A program made the position numbers and the translations under genes. The notes below the pieces were generated by a model. It was not told the DNA's origin. It saw only the letters and a list, made by a program, of their open reading frames with translations, and searched no databases. From CAYXVU01 sp964468725 (GTDB lineage Bacteria; Acidobacteriota; Blastocatellia; UBA7656), in the NCBI GenBank assembly GCA_964468725.1, contig CAYXVU010000044.1:1-32927 (forward strand): a stretch of DNA of 32,927 bases, read 5' to 3'. Below are positions 1 to 8,370 of the stretch, one piece after another (within the stretch, counting starts at the first letter, position 1; each line of letters starts with the position of its first letter).

Positions 1-2
1 TC

Positions 3-428
3 TTCGTTGATCGCTCGCGTCAAGCCTGCGCCATGATCGAAGAGAATTTGCAGACCCTTGGCATCACCGAATCGGCAACCGTGATGGCGCGCGAAGCCAT
101 CGCCGCGCTCAAGCGTTTTCAAGCGGAGGGTGAGCAATTCGACCTGATCTTTTTCGACCCGCCGTATGCTTCGGCATTATATGAATCGGCGACGCGATGT
201 TTATCATCCGGCGAGTTGCTGACCGAAGAGGGTCGGCTGATCGTCGAATACCCCAGCAAAACCCCGCCTGCTGACGCGTACGGCGCGTTGCGCGCTTACC
301 GACACCTACGACAAGGCCAGTCAGCGCTCGCCTTTTATCGCATCGAATCGTTCAGCCTGCCCGGTTCCCTCGCGGCGAGAAACGAATCAAGTTCAGAAAA
401 GGACACGAATAAACACGGATGCGACTGA
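3..428 (+). CDS. rsmD: 16S rRNA (guanine966-N2)-methyltransferase RsmD, 3' part
   Basis: The gene enters the window already open; the reading frame from base 3 begins FVDRSRQACAMIEEN, a typical mid-protein RsmD stretch, so the N-terminal half lies outside. RsmD transfers a methyl group from SAM to the N2 of G966 in 16S rRNA during 30S assembly in the cytoplasm. The N6/N2-methyltransferase motif DPPY is visible at bases 156-167, preceded by hydrophobic LIFF. The core ends near AFYRIE; the last 20 or so codons (rich in Ser, Asn, Lys) run into an intergenic inverted repeat, so the extreme C-terminus is probably repeat-derived and not functional. It converges with the TPR protein on the other strand. 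Family assignment is confident; the tail is an oddity. Confidence 0.88.
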   Translation, partial: FVDRSRQACAMIEENLQTLGITESATVMAREAIAALKRFQAEGEQFDLIFFDPPYASALYESATRCLSSGELLTEEGRLIVEYPSKTPPADAYGALRAYRHLRQGQSALAFYRIESFSLPGSLAARNESSSEKDTNKHGCD

Positions 429-490
429 TTTGCAGGGATATGGCTAAATGATCCGCGAACATCCGTCCAATCTGTGTTTATCGGTGTCCT
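400..490. repeat. Imperfect inverted repeat between convergent genes
   Basis: The left arm at 400-417 (AGGACACGAATAAACACG) matches the reverse complement of the right arm at 473-490 in 15 of 18 positions, with a loop of about 55 bases that has weaker further pairing (GGATG near 417-421 with CATCC near 460-464). The rsmD stop codon lies inside it. A degenerate copy of the left arm occurs at 10269-10289, which suggests a dispersed intergenic family. It could fold in RNA from both directions and may serve as a bidirectional terminator, but there is no clear T-run, so that role is inference. Confidence 0.7.
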
Positions 491-504
491 ATTCCGCTTG
501 CGTT

Positions 505-2655
505 TCAACCGAGTTTAGCCAGGTGTTCGCGGGCGGTGTTGGTATATGGCTCTTGCGGTGCAACCTCAATGGCTTTTTGAAAATGGAACTTTGCGCGTTC
601 CAGGTTGCCGAGTTTTTCGTAACAGAGTCCGAGCGAAGTGTGCAGAAGCGGGTGGTTCGGCTCGCGCGCAGCCAGCTTAGTGAAAGTATCAATCGCTTCT
701 TGTGTCTTGTTCGTCTTCATATACACATCACCGAGCCAGTAGAGCATGATCGGATGGTCGGGCGCGTTGCGCTGGACGAAGAGGAGGTTGTCGAGCGCCT
801 CTTTGAAGCGATTTTGGCGAATTAGTACGCTCGATAAATTGATGCGCGGCTCAGCGTACGCCGGGTCGGTTTGCAAGGCTTGCCCATAGGCTTTCTCAGC
901 TTCTGCCAATTTTCCTTGCCGGTCGTATGACCATCCGAGGTTGTATGCGGCTTTCGCATGCGCAGGGCTGATCTCTAAGGCTTTGAGCAAGGGCGCTTCG
1001 GTTTCGGCGATGCGGCCTTGCGAGGTGTAAACGACGGCAAGGTTGTAATAGGTGTCCGCATACGGCGACCCCGCATCAATGGCCTGTTGATAGGTCTGCA
1101 CAGCTTCGTTCAATCGGCCTTGCAGGCGATAGACATCGCCGAGATTGGAGAGCGAATCGAAATAGCGGGGGTTGATCCGCAGGGCTTCTTGATAGTACTG
1201 CTCGGCTCGCTCATAGTTCGATTGTTGAAAGTAATAAGCGCCGGTGTAGTTGTATAAAAACGGCCATTCGGGAGTGACCTGCATGGCGTTTTGGGTCATC
1301 GCCACTTCGCTCTGCCAGGTCGCATTCTGACGAATCGTCAACCCAAACAAGAGCAGCGAGATGACCGCCGTTGCACCGATCAAGACATCGCGCTCGCGCT
1401 CGCCAAACCGCGCCGCTATCCATCCCAATCCCATCGCCGCCAGTAGACAAAATCCAATCGAAGGCAGATATAGATAGCGGTCATGCAATAACGATTCATA
1501 GGCGCGAAAAGCTTTCAGATTCAACACCGGCGCGATAAACAGGAGCATCAACACAAAAGCGCGTTGCCCGGTCACCGAACGCCGGATCATCCACAACGTC
1601 GCACCAACAAGCAGCAGCAGCGCGAGCGCCGCACCCCAAAAGCGCACATCTCCCGCCGATTGCACATAGGTGTGGTTGTACATTACAGCCAGTGGGTACG
1701 GGATGAAAAACATGCGCGCATAGGCCAGCAGAATGGACGGAATGGTCAGCAATACATGCGCGAACGGGATACCGACAGAAGTCGGCTCGTCTTGATTGAA
1801 GAAGCCAAGAACGGAATACCGCAGCCCCGTGTACAGCGCGATCACCACAACAAACGGCGCAAAGCGGATGACGGCGCGCCGTCCAACAGCAACGAAAGTT
1901 TCGCCCTCTGCTCGGCTCAACAACTCCCTGACCAAAAAGAAGACCGGAAAGACAATGGCTACCTCTTTGCACAGCATCGCACAGAAGACCGCAAGGATAC
2001 ACAACCCCAACCAGAAAGGCTTACGCTCAGGCTTGCTGTAGTACTTCTCATAAAACAACAGCCCCGCGACGACGAAGACGCCTGCCAGCGGATCAGGCAA
2101 AGCAGCAATCCAGGCAACCGATTCGCTGTGCACCGGATGCACGCCGAAGAGGAGCGCCGCCGCTGCCGCGACTTCGCGCGACAATTGCCATTCGCGCGCC
2201 AACAGATAGATGAGCAGGGTAACGAGCAGGTGAATGGCCACCAAAAACAGATGCCAGCCGACAACTTGGAAACCGAAGAAGTTATAGTTGAGAATGAGCG
2301 CGATGTTGAAAAACGGGCGATAATAAGGCCCCGTCGCTTGTTTGTCTGCCAGATTCATAAACTGCCAGACGCTCTGCGTAAACATGGTCGGAATGTTGCC
2401 GAGGGACTTGATCGTCGGGTTGCGGAGGATTTGCAATTGATCGTCGTAGACGAATTGCCCGTCCAGCGAATTCCAATAGACGATGAAGGTGATGACCAAC
2501 ACGCCGACGATCATCCATTGCTGTTGTTTGCCGACGCGCCGCGCTTCGCGGGCCTTTTCCCGGCGTTCGTGTTTGGCGGAACTCGTCGGCGTTTCGCTTG
2601 ACGGAGCGGCGGTGGTAGCGGGTGTGGTTCTCTTTTTACCTTTTCGCGATGCCAT
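505..2655 (-). CDS. TMTC-like polytopic membrane protein with C-terminal TPR repeats
   Basis: A 716-residue protein. Residues 1-46 are a basic, Ala/Thr/Lys-rich cytoplasmic tail; 47 to about 460 contain many hydrophobic segments with short loops carrying FVYDDQ (near 69-74), HPVHSESVAWI and HDRYLYLPSIGF, a layout seen in GT-C type glycosyltransferases and in TMTC/DUF1736 proteins. From about 473 to the end there are roughly seven TPR units with the usual spacing and endings such as ALRINP, ALEISP and AIEVAP. Related bacterial proteins are generally annotated only as tetratricopeptide membrane proteins; mannosyl transfer is known for animal TMTCs but is not shown for these. The acidic YDD loop would be a candidate catalytic Asp site. 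Weak RBS GAGAAG before the start. Membrane location is confident, activity is not. Confidence 0.75.
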   Translation of the reverse strand: MASRKGKKRTTPATTAAPSSETPTSSAKHERREKAREARRVGKQQQWMIVGVLVITFIVYWNSLDGQFVYDDQLQILRNPTIKSLGNIPTMFTQSVWQFMNLADKQATGPYYRPFFNIALILNYNFFGFQVVGWHLFLVAIHLLVTLLIYLLAREWQLSREVAAAAALLFGVHPVHSESVAWIAALPDPLAGVFVVAGLLFYEKYYSKPERKPFWLGLCILAVFCAMLCKEVAIVFPVFFLVRELLSRAEGETFVAVGRRAVIRFAPFVVVIALYTGLRYSVLGFFNQDEPTSVGIPFAHVLLTIPSILLAYARMFFIPYPLAVMYNHTYVQSAGDVRFWGAALALLLLVGATLWMIRRSVTGQRAFVLMLLFIAPVLNLKAFRAYESLLHDRYLYLPSIGFCLLAAMGLGWIAARFGERERDVLIGATAVISLLLFGLTIRQNATWQSEVAMTQNAMQVTPEWPFLYNYTGAYYFQQSNYERAEQYYQEALRINPRYFDSLSNLGDVYRLQGRLNEAVQTYQQAIDAGSPYADTYYNLAVVYTSQGRIAETEAPLLKALEISPAHAKAAYNLGWSYDRQGKLAEAEKAYGQALQTDPAYAEPRINLSSVLIRQNRFKEALDNLLFVQRNAPDHPIMLYWLGDVYMKTNKTQEAIDTFTKLAAREPNHPLLHTSLGLCYEKLGNLERAKFHFQKAIEVAPQEPYTNTAREHLAKLG

Positions 2656-2703
2656 AGTGATCTTCTCAGGGTTCGATTCTGCGCGACGAGTTGGCGATGA
2701 GTG

Positions 2704-2733
2704 ACTTTATTGGATGAGTCGAAGAATCGTCAA
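2704..2733 (-). promoter_or_regulatory. Candidate promoter of the TPR membrane protein gene
   Basis: Reading the minus strand, TTGACG (2733-2728), an 18-base spacer and TAAAGT (2709-2704) form a plausible sigma-70 type promoter, giving a leader of about 45 bases before the start at 2655. It sits in the divergent region shared with eno. Inference from sequence only. Confidence 0.4.
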
Positions 2734-2742
2734 CAACCACGC

Positions 2743-2771
2743 TTGCTCCGCGCCGAGGGAGTGGCTAGGAT
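2743..2771 (+). promoter_or_regulatory. Candidate promoter of eno
   Basis: TTGCTC (2743-2748), a 17-base spacer and TAGGAT (2766-2771) resemble a modest sigma-70 promoter, with a leader of about 55 bases to the enolase start. It overlaps the upstream region of the divergent TPR gene, so the two promoters lie within 70 bases. Inference. Confidence 0.35.
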
Positions 2772-2831
2772 AAGCGGTTAGTTTGACGCACCGATTGATG
2801 ACCAACCGATTTCAAAATGAATGGAGACGCG

Positions 2832-4163
2832 ATGACGATTATTGAACGAGTAACGGGGCGCGAGATTTTAGATTCGCGCGGCAATCCGACGGTCGAAGCC
2901 GAAGTCGCACTCATCAGCGGCATCACAGGCCGCGCCGCCGTGCCGTCAGGCGCTTCGACTGGGGAAAATGAGGCGCTCGAACTGCGCGATGGCGATAAGC
3001 GACGCTATGTCGGCAAAGGCGTGCAAAAAGCGGTCGGCAATGTCAACACTGCGCTTGCCAAAGTTGTCGTTGGCCGCGATGCCCTGCGGCAAACCGAAAT
3101 AGATCAGGCGATGCTGGCAGCCGATGGCACGGCGAACAAACGCAAAGTCGGCGCCAATGCCATGCTCGCCGTATCGCTGGCGACTGCCCGCGCCGCGGCG
3201 AATGCGCTCGACGTGTCGCTCTATGCGTATCTCGGCGGCGTCGGGGCGCGCACCTTGCCCGTGCCGCTGATGAACATTATCAATGGCGGCGCGCACGCCG
3301 ATAACAACGTAGACTTTCAAGAATTCATGATCGCGCCCGCAGGGTTTGCCACTTTCTCCGAAGCGTTGCGCGCCGGTGTCGAAGTCTTTCACGCGCTCAA
3401 AGCCGTGCTCAAGAAGAAGGGCTACTCGACAACGGTCGGCGACGAAGGCGGCTTTGCTCCGAATCTGAAATCGAATGAAGAAGCCATCGAAGCGATCCTC
3501 TCCGCCATCAGGCTGGCCGGATACAAAGCCGGTTCCGAAATCGCCCTCGCTTTCGATTGCGCATCGAGCGAATTGTACGAAGGCGGGCGTTATCACTTCA
3601 AAAAATCGGACGGCTCGCGCAAATCATCGGACGAGATGGTAGCGTTGCTCGCCGATTGGGTCAGGCAATATCCGATTGTCTCCATTGAAGACGGCTTGGC
3701 GGAGTCGGATTGGGCGGGATGGGCGACGCTGACGCGCGAGATCGGCGACCGCGTACAACTGGTCGGCGACGATCTCTTCGTCACGAATGTCGAATATCTG
3801 GCGCGCGGCATCCGCGAAAAGGTCGCCAATTCGATTCTCGTCAAAGTCAATCAAATCGGCTCATTGACCGAAACGCTCGACACCATCGAGATGGCCAAAA
3901 CGCACGCCTATACGTCGGTCATTTCGCACCGTTCCGGCGAAACCGAAGATACCTTTATCGCTGATTTGGCGGTGGCGACCAACGCCGGACAGATCAAGAC
4001 CGGCTCGGCCAGCCGCACAGACCGCGTGGCGAAGTACACTCAACTGCTGCGCATCGAACAGGAGTTGGGCAGCGCCGCGCGCTTCGCCGGATTCGCCTCA
4101 TTCACAAGTACGAATATCGCCGAGCGAATGAATCAGCGCTCTGCCAAAGCGGTGAAGAAGTAA
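2832..4163 (+). CDS. eno: Enolase (phosphopyruvate hydratase)
   Basis: Converts 2-phosphoglycerate to phosphoenolpyruvate, the step after phosphoglycerate mutase in glycolysis; cytoplasmic. The start at 2832 is chosen because GGAG (2823-2826) sits five bases before it and MTIIERVTGREILDSRGNP aligns with the family N-terminus; an in-frame ATG at 2817 would overlap that RBS. Length 443, slightly above the usual 430. All key residues are visible: the SGASTG loop (39-44), His155, Glu164 in FQEFM, Glu205 in GDEGGF, metal ligands Asp242, Glu286 and Asp313, the general base Lys338 in ILVKVNQIGS, and SHRSGETED from 365. First gene of a same-strand series that also contains gpmI. Assignment is certain. 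Confidence 0.97.
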   Translation: MTIIERVTGREILDSRGNPTVEAEVALISGITGRAAVPSGASTGENEALELRDGDKRRYVGKGVQKAVGNVNTALAKVVVGRDALRQTEIDQAMLAADGTANKRKVGANAMLAVSLATARAAANALDVSLYAYLGGVGARTLPVPLMNIINGGAHADNNVDFQEFMIAPAGFATFSEALRAGVEVFHALKAVLKKKGYSTTVGDEGGFAPNLKSNEEAIEAILSAIRLAGYKAGSEIALAFDCASSELYEGGRYHFKKSDGSRKSSDEMVALLADWVRQYPIVSIEDGLAESDWAGWATLTREIGDRVQLVGDDLFVTNVEYLARGIREKVANSILVKVNQIGSLTETLDTIEMAKTHAYTSVISHRSGETEDTFIADLAVATNAGQIKTGSASRTDRVAKYTQLLRIEQELGSAARFAGFASFTSTNIAERMNQRSAKAVKK

Positions 4164-4280
4164 AAGCGGTTGTCGGTTGTCAACGGATGACAAGGAAGCA
4201 CAAGGTAAAGTCACAGGGCGGCAAAGAGAAAAAATTACCGAGTAAATTTTCAACCGTCAGATCAAGGCTGACACTCCGCT

Positions 4281-4862
4281 ATGACGGCAACCATCAATTC
4301 ATCCAAACGCGTGCTCGACATCGGCTGCGGAACCAACAAAGTTCCCGGCGCGGTGGGAATGGATATCAATCCGCGTACGGCTGCCGATGTGATTCACGAC
4401 CTCGACGAACTGCCTTACCCATTTGCCGATGACGAGTTCGATGAAGTCATTGGCCGCCACGTCATCGAACACGTGCGCGAGCCAATGGCCGTCATGCGCG
4501 AACTGCATCGCATCACGCGCGCCGGAGGAGTGGTCAAACTGGTTGCGCCCCATTGGACGAATCCCGATTTTGCAACCGACTTGACGCACCGCAACCATTT
4601 GAACAGTTACTCATTCCGCAATCTGACCGAAGATCGCGCGGTCTTCGATTTTTATACCGATGCGCGCTTTCGTCAGCAGCGCGTCTATGTGAGCATATTG
4701 AATCTGTGGAAGCCGCTGGGCTTTGAATTCTTCATCAATCTCGACCAACGCTTTCCACGCCTGCGCTTTTTGCGAAAGTTTTGGGAGCAATACCTGAATG
4801 CCATCGTGCGCGGCAAAGAGATTCATTTCGAGTTGGAGGTCATCAAATCAACGGGCGCGTAA
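4281..4862 (+). CDS. Class I SAM-dependent methyltransferase, unknown substrate
   Basis: A 193-residue protein of the Methyltransf_11 type. Motif I is VLDIGCGT at 11-18 with the acidic residue Asp28 (GMDIN) ending strand 2; a second acidic segment DELPYPFADDEFDEVIG leads into HVIEHV, the family's post-motif II helix, and the TRAGGVVKLVAPH segment is motif III. The C-terminal part (FRQQRVYVSILNLWKPLGFEFF) would form the substrate lid. Such small stand-alone enzymes often act on lipids, quinones or sugars, but nothing here fixes the substrate. It follows eno by about 117 bases with no clear RBS, and precedes a toxin-antitoxin pair. Fold is confident, function unknown. Confidence 0.8.
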   Translation: MTATINSSKRVLDIGCGTNKVPGAVGMDINPRTAADVIHDLDELPYPFADDEFDEVIGRHVIEHVREPMAVMRELHRITRAGGVVKLVAPHWTNPDFATDLTHRNHLNSYSFRNLTEDRAVFDFYTDARFRQQRVYVSILNLWKPLGFEFFINLDQRFPRLRFLRKFWEQYLNAIVRGKEIHFELEVIKSTGA

Positions 4863-4891
4863 TCAGTTCGCCGAGCGCTTCATAGATTGAC

Positions 4892-4897
4892 TATAAT
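4892..4897 (+). promoter_or_regulatory. Possible -10 box of the toxin-antitoxin pair
   Basis: A perfect TATAAT lies 19 bases before the antitoxin start at 4917. No convincing -35 hexamer is seen at the right distance. A TTG codon at 4887 could also open the same frame, but the GAAGGG at 4907-4912 supports the ATG at 4917. Confidence 0.3.
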
Positions 4898-4916
4898 GAA
4901 GCGGTCGAAGGGTGCA

Positions 4917-5153
4917 ATGAGCCGAACCATAACGATTTCCGATGCGCTCTATCAACGACTGGCAGAGGAGGCTCGCCAGCGCGGTTTGAACAGCGTCGAG
5001 CAACTGTTGGAACGACTCTCCATAAGCGAGGAGCGGGAACAACGCCGAGAGGTAGTTGCTAGGATTGATGCGCTGCGAAACCTCTTGGCCGCCAAATACG
5101 GCGAGATGCCGGATAGCACAGAGTTGTTACGAGAAGATCGAGCGCGCGAATGA
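4917..5153 (+). CDS. VapB-type antitoxin
   Basis: A 78-residue protein whose N-terminus (SRTITISDALYQRLAEEARQ) has the strand-helix pattern of a ribbon-helix-helix DNA-binding domain, followed by a charged helical tail (EEREQRREVVARIDALRNLLA) suited to wrap the toxin. Its stop overlaps the PIN-domain gene by four bases (ATGA), the usual arrangement of antitoxin-first type II pairs with translational coupling. Start at 4917 is chosen for the RBS GAAGGG. By analogy with VapBC it would neutralise the nuclease and repress its own promoter. Sequence similarity to named families is limited, so the call leans on context. Confidence 0.7.
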   Translation: MSRTITISDALYQRLAEEARQRGLNSVEQLLERLSISEEREQRREVVARIDALRNLLAAKYGEMPDSTELLREDRARE

Positions 5154-5578
5154 CCAGCTTAGTGATTGACAGCAGCATAGCGGTAAAGTGGTTCCTGCCT
5201 GAGCCCTATTCCAGCCAAGCCCGACAGATACTTGAGGGGTACGAAACTGGCGCCTTCTCTTTCCTTGCGCCCGATTTACTTTACGCCGAATTTGGCAATA
5301 TCGTGTGGAAGAAGCATCTCTTTCATGGTCTGGATGCCGATGATGCGCATCGGGTCATCGAAGAATTTCGCAATCTCCCATTTAGGTTGATCTCGGCGGC
5401 GACGCTGCTTGAGCCAGCCTATCAACTGGCCGTGACCTACAAACGTTCGGTGTATGACTCGCTTTACCTGGCCCTGAGTGTGCGAGAAAATTGCCAACTC
5501 ATAACGGCTGATGAAAGGTTAGTCAATGCCGTCAATTCGTCGCTATCAAACATCGTATGGCTAGCGAACTGGCCATAA
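5150..5578 (+). CDS. VapC-like PIN-domain ribonuclease toxin
   Basis: A 142-residue PIN-domain protein. The acidic metal-binding residues of the family are in place: Asp7 in VIDSSIAVKWF, Glu47 in YAEFGN, Asp103 in VYDSLYLAL and Asp121 in ITADERL, so the nuclease is probably intact. PIN toxins of VapBC pairs cleave tRNA or rRNA when the antitoxin is degraded. It starts inside the last codons of the antitoxin gene and ends 29 bases before the gpmI start, so the pair is inserted tightly between housekeeping genes. The exact RNA target cannot be read from sequence. Confidence 0.86.
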   Translation: MTSLVIDSSIAVKWFLPEPYSSQARQILEGYETGAFSFLAPDLLYAEFGNIVWKKHLFHGLDADDAHRVIEEFRNLPFRLISAATLLEPAYQLAVTYKRSVYDSLYLALSVRENCQLITADERLVNAVNSSLSNIVWLANWP

Positions 5579-5607
5579 CGGAGGAATGCATTATTTTGGC
5601 AACGATC

Positions 5608-7176
5608 ATGAATACGCCGCTGGCGCTGATTATCCTCGATGGCTTCGGCTATTCGCCCGAACGCGAAGGGAATGCGATTGCGCTGGCGAACACGCCGCAC
5701 GTTGACGAATGGTTGGCAACCTATCCGCACACCTTGATTGACGGGTCGGGCAAATCGGTCGGATTGCCGCCCGGTCAGATGGGCAATAGCGAAGTCGGTC
5801 ACCTCAACATGGGCGCAGGCCGTATCGTCCGAATGGACATTTCCCGCATTGATAATGCAATTGAGACCGGCGAATTCTTCTCTAACCCCGCGCTCGTTGC
5901 CGCGATGGAGAGCGTCCAAGCGAAGGGTGCGACGCTGCATTTGATGGGCTTAGTCTCCGAAGGCGGCGTGCATTCGTGGCACGAACATTTGTACGCCCTG
6001 TTGCGCATGGCAAAAGCGCGTGGCGTCGGGCGCGTCGCTGTGCACGCCTTTTTGGATGGACGCGATACCGCCCCCGAATCAGGAGCAGGATATGTCGCCG
6101 ACTTGCAAAGCAAGATGGACGAGTACGGCATCGGCCAAATCGCTTCGGTCATCGGACGCTACTACGCAATGGATAGAGACTTGCGATGGGAGCGCACTGA
6201 ACAAGCCTATCGCTTGCTAACGCGCGGCGAAGGCCGTCCGCGCCGCGATGCCGTAGCGGCCATTCGGGAGTTTTATAGCGAAGGTCTGACCGACGAGTTT
6301 ATGAAGCCCATTGTCATTGTTGATGAAGATGAAACGCCTGTGGCAACCGTGCAAGACGGCGATAGCCTCATCTTCATCAACTTTCGCGCCGACCGCGCGC
6401 GGCAACTGACCCGCGCTTTCACGGAAGAAGACTTCAAGGGCTTTGTGCGCGAGGCCAAACTCAACGCGGGGTTCACCTGTATGACGCAGTATCGTCAATC
6501 GTTCGGCTTGCCGGTCGCCTTTGGCCCCATTCGTCACGAGCAGATTCTGGCTGAAGTCTTCGCCGCCGCAGGCATTCGCAATTTACGCATTGCGGAGACC
6601 GAGAAGTACGCGCACGTCACCTTCTTTTTCAATGGCGGCGAAGAGCAAGAGTTTCCCGGCGAGTCGCGCATCTTGATTCCTTCGCCGAAAGTTGCCACTT
6701 ATGATTTGCAGCCGGAAATGAGCGCGGGTGAAGTGACGGACAAGGTTGTCGAGGCGATTGAGAGCGGCGCATTCGAAGTCTTCATCATCAACTATGCGAA
6801 TGCCGATATGGTCGGCCATACGGGGGTTCTGCCCGCGGCCATCAAGGCAATAGAAACGCTCGATCAATGCGTCGGTCGCGTCGTCGCGGCGATTCGTGCG
6901 CGGGGCGGCACGGCGATCATCACCGCCGATCACGGCAATGCCGAACAAATGATTGATCCCGAAACCGGCGGCCCGTTCACTGCGCATACGACCAATCTGG
7001 TGCCGTTGATCTTGATTGATCGGTATCGCGGGCATCTGCGCGCGGGCGGCTCGTTGCAAGACATCGCGCCGACCATGCTCGGCATCTTGGGGCTTGCGCA
7101 ACCGCCGCAAATGACCGGCGCAGATTTGCGAATGGAACAACAGAATTCAGAATTCAGCGTTCAGGAGTCGGAATGA
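5608..7176 (+). CDS. gpmI: 2,3-bisphosphoglycerate-independent phosphoglycerate mutase
   Basis: Interconverts 3- and 2-phosphoglycerate using two manganese ions and a phosphoserine intermediate; cytoplasmic glycolysis and gluconeogenesis. With the start at 5608 the protein is 522 residues (family about 510). Visible hallmarks: Asp11 in LIILDGFG, the phosphorylated Ser61 in GQMGNSEVGH, FLDGRDTAP, NADMVGHTG and TADHGNAEQM, which supply the metal ligands. The start is not settled: GGAGG at 5580-5584 sits 11 bases before an in-frame TTG at 5596, and a frame-open ATG exists at 5557 inside vapC. The last dozen codons (EQQNSEFSVQESE) come from an AATTCAG-type repeat and probably are not part of the fold. 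Works next to enolase, encoded upstream. Confidence 0.96.
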   Translation: MNTPLALIILDGFGYSPEREGNAIALANTPHVDEWLATYPHTLIDGSGKSVGLPPGQMGNSEVGHLNMGAGRIVRMDISRIDNAIETGEFFSNPALVAAMESVQAKGATLHLMGLVSEGGVHSWHEHLYALLRMAKARGVGRVAVHAFLDGRDTAPESGAGYVADLQSKMDEYGIGQIASVIGRYYAMDRDLRWERTEQAYRLLTRGEGRPRRDAVAAIREFYSEGLTDEFMKPIVIVDEDETPVATVQDGDSLIFINFRADRARQLTRAFTEEDFKGFVREAKLNAGFTCMTQYRQSFGLPVAFGPIRHEQILAEVFAAAGIRNLRIAETEKYAHVTFFFNGGEEQEFPGESRILIPSPKVATYDLQPEMSAGEVTDKVVEAIESGAFEVFIINYANADMVGHTGVLPAAIKAIETLDQCVGRVVAAIRARGGTAIITADHGNAEQMIDPETGGPFTAHTTNLVPLILIDRYRGHLRAGGSLQDIAPTMLGILGLAQPPQMTGADLRMEQQNSEFSVQESE

Positions 7177-7265
7177 CAAATTCGAAGCGATATTTGTCTG
7201 CCGACAGACAGGTCGCCTCCATTCTGAGTTTCGGATTCTCAACTCTTTATTCCTTCTTCTAAGGG
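7142..7265. repeat. Repeat-rich spacer between gpmI and ychF
   Basis: The spacer begins with a duplicated AGAATTC (7142-7148, 7149-7155 as GAATTCAG units), overlaps the gpmI stop, and then holds a hairpin at 7195-7210 (TGTCTG, loop CCGA, CAGACA). A complementary-like ATTCTGAG/GGATTCTCAA segment follows at about 7221-7242. No T-run follows the hairpin, so termination is doubtful. It looks like remnants of small dispersed repeats. Confidence 0.5.
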
Positions 7266-7273
7266 GAGATGAC

Positions 7274-8335
7274 ATGAAAGTGGGATTGGTAGGGTTTGCC
7301 GGAGCTGGCAAGACAACGATCTTCAATGCCCTCACCGGGCTAACGGCAGAAGTCGGCGGCTATGGCGCGAAAGAGAAGGCCAACGTCGGCGTCATCAAAG
7401 TGCCGGATGAGCGTGTGGACAAGCTCGCAGAGTTATTCAACCCCAAAAAGACGACCTTCGCCGAAATCAGTTTCGTTGATGTGGCCGGGCCGCAAGCCGA
7501 TGATGCCACACAAGCGCGCTCCGGGCTGGATGCCAAACTCGTACAGCACATGCGTGAAGTCGAAGCTTTGGTTCACGTCGTTCGCGCTTTCGATAGCCCG
7601 CTGCACCCGAAGGCGGCAGATCCGCTCGGCGATATTCGCAGCTTCGACGACGAGTTGATTCTCACAGACCTTGTACAGATCGAGAATCGTTTGACGCGCC
7701 TCAAAAAAGAGAGAGACGCGGCGCGCGAACGCGAACTGTTGGAAAAGCTCAAAGCGGCGCTCGAAGCCGAACACCCCTTGCGCGATCTCGAACTGGCCCA
7801 TGAAGAACGTTTTGCCATCGCCGGTTTTCGCTTCTTGAGCCTCAAACCCTTGCTCGTCCTCTTAAACGTCAGCGAAGAACAGGCTGCACAAGCTGTGCCC
7901 GCAAACGTGCAGGAGTTGGCGACAGCGAAGGGCTTGCGCGTCATCGCTATGGCGGGGCGCGCCGAGATGGACATTGCCCAGCTCGAGCCGGACGAGCAAA
8001 AAGAGTTTCTTCAAGATTTAGGTATCCGCGAACCGGCGCGCGACCGGTTTATCGCCGCCGCCTACGCGCTGCTCGATTTGATTAGCTTCCTCACTTCGGG
8101 CGAAGATGAATGCCGCGCCTGGACGATCAGTCGCGGTATGACTGCGCAAAAGGCTGCCGGTCGTATTCACTCCGACATCGAACGCGGATTCATTCGCGCC
8201 GAAGTCGTCCGCTTCGAAGATTTGATCGCCCTCGGCAGCGAAGCCAAATGCCGCGAACAAGGCAAACTGAAGCTCGAAGGCAAAGAGTATGTCGTACAAG
8301 ATGGCGACGTAATTCACTTCCGCTTCAATGTTTGA
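7274..8335 (+). CDS. ychF: YchF/Ola1-family P-loop ATPase
   Basis: A 353-residue member of the Obg-HflX superfamily that prefers ATP to GTP; it associates with ribosomes and is linked to stress and translation control. Walker A is GFAGAGKTT (7-15), unlike the more common GLPNVGKST; the G3 motif is in FVDVAGPQ; the G4 position reads NVSE in place of NKxD, in line with relaxed base specificity. A coiled-coil-forming segment (about 134-165) and a C-terminal TGS domain (about 267-353, with EGKEYVVQDGDVIHFRFNV) complete the family layout. Strong RBS AAGGGGAG before the start. The divergent Walker A and slightly short length mark it as a non-canonical branch. Confidence 0.9.
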   Translation: MKVGLVGFAGAGKTTIFNALTGLTAEVGGYGAKEKANVGVIKVPDERVDKLAELFNPKKTTFAEISFVDVAGPQADDATQARSGLDAKLVQHMREVEALVHVVRAFDSPLHPKAADPLGDIRSFDDELILTDLVQIENRLTRLKKERDAARERELLEKLKAALEAEHPLRDLELAHEERFAIAGFRFLSLKPLLVLLNVSEEQAAQAVPANVQELATAKGLRVIAMAGRAEMDIAQLEPDEQKEFLQDLGIREPARDRFIAAAYALLDLISFLTSGEDECRAWTISRGMTAQKAAGRIHSDIERGFIRAEVVRFEDLIALGSEAKCREQGKLKLEGKEYVVQDGDVIHFRFNV

Positions 8336-8370
8336 GGGATAACCAGACAATTCAACCTCTACGTATTCGC

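Noticed and set aside
1564..2601. Long plus-strand frame of 345 codons opposite the TPR membrane protein
   Set aside because: It lies wholly antisense to a gene with clear TPR and membrane patterns, is rich in Arg, Asp and Gln, and has no recognisable domain.
2946..3596. Minus-strand frame of 216 codons opposite eno
   Set aside because: Antisense shadow of a confirmed enolase gene.
8110..8370. N-terminal extension of the HAD hydrolase
   Set aside because: It would overlap the end of ychF in another frame and its Arg-rich sequence has no similarity to HAD N-termini; the ATG at 8371 fits the family.
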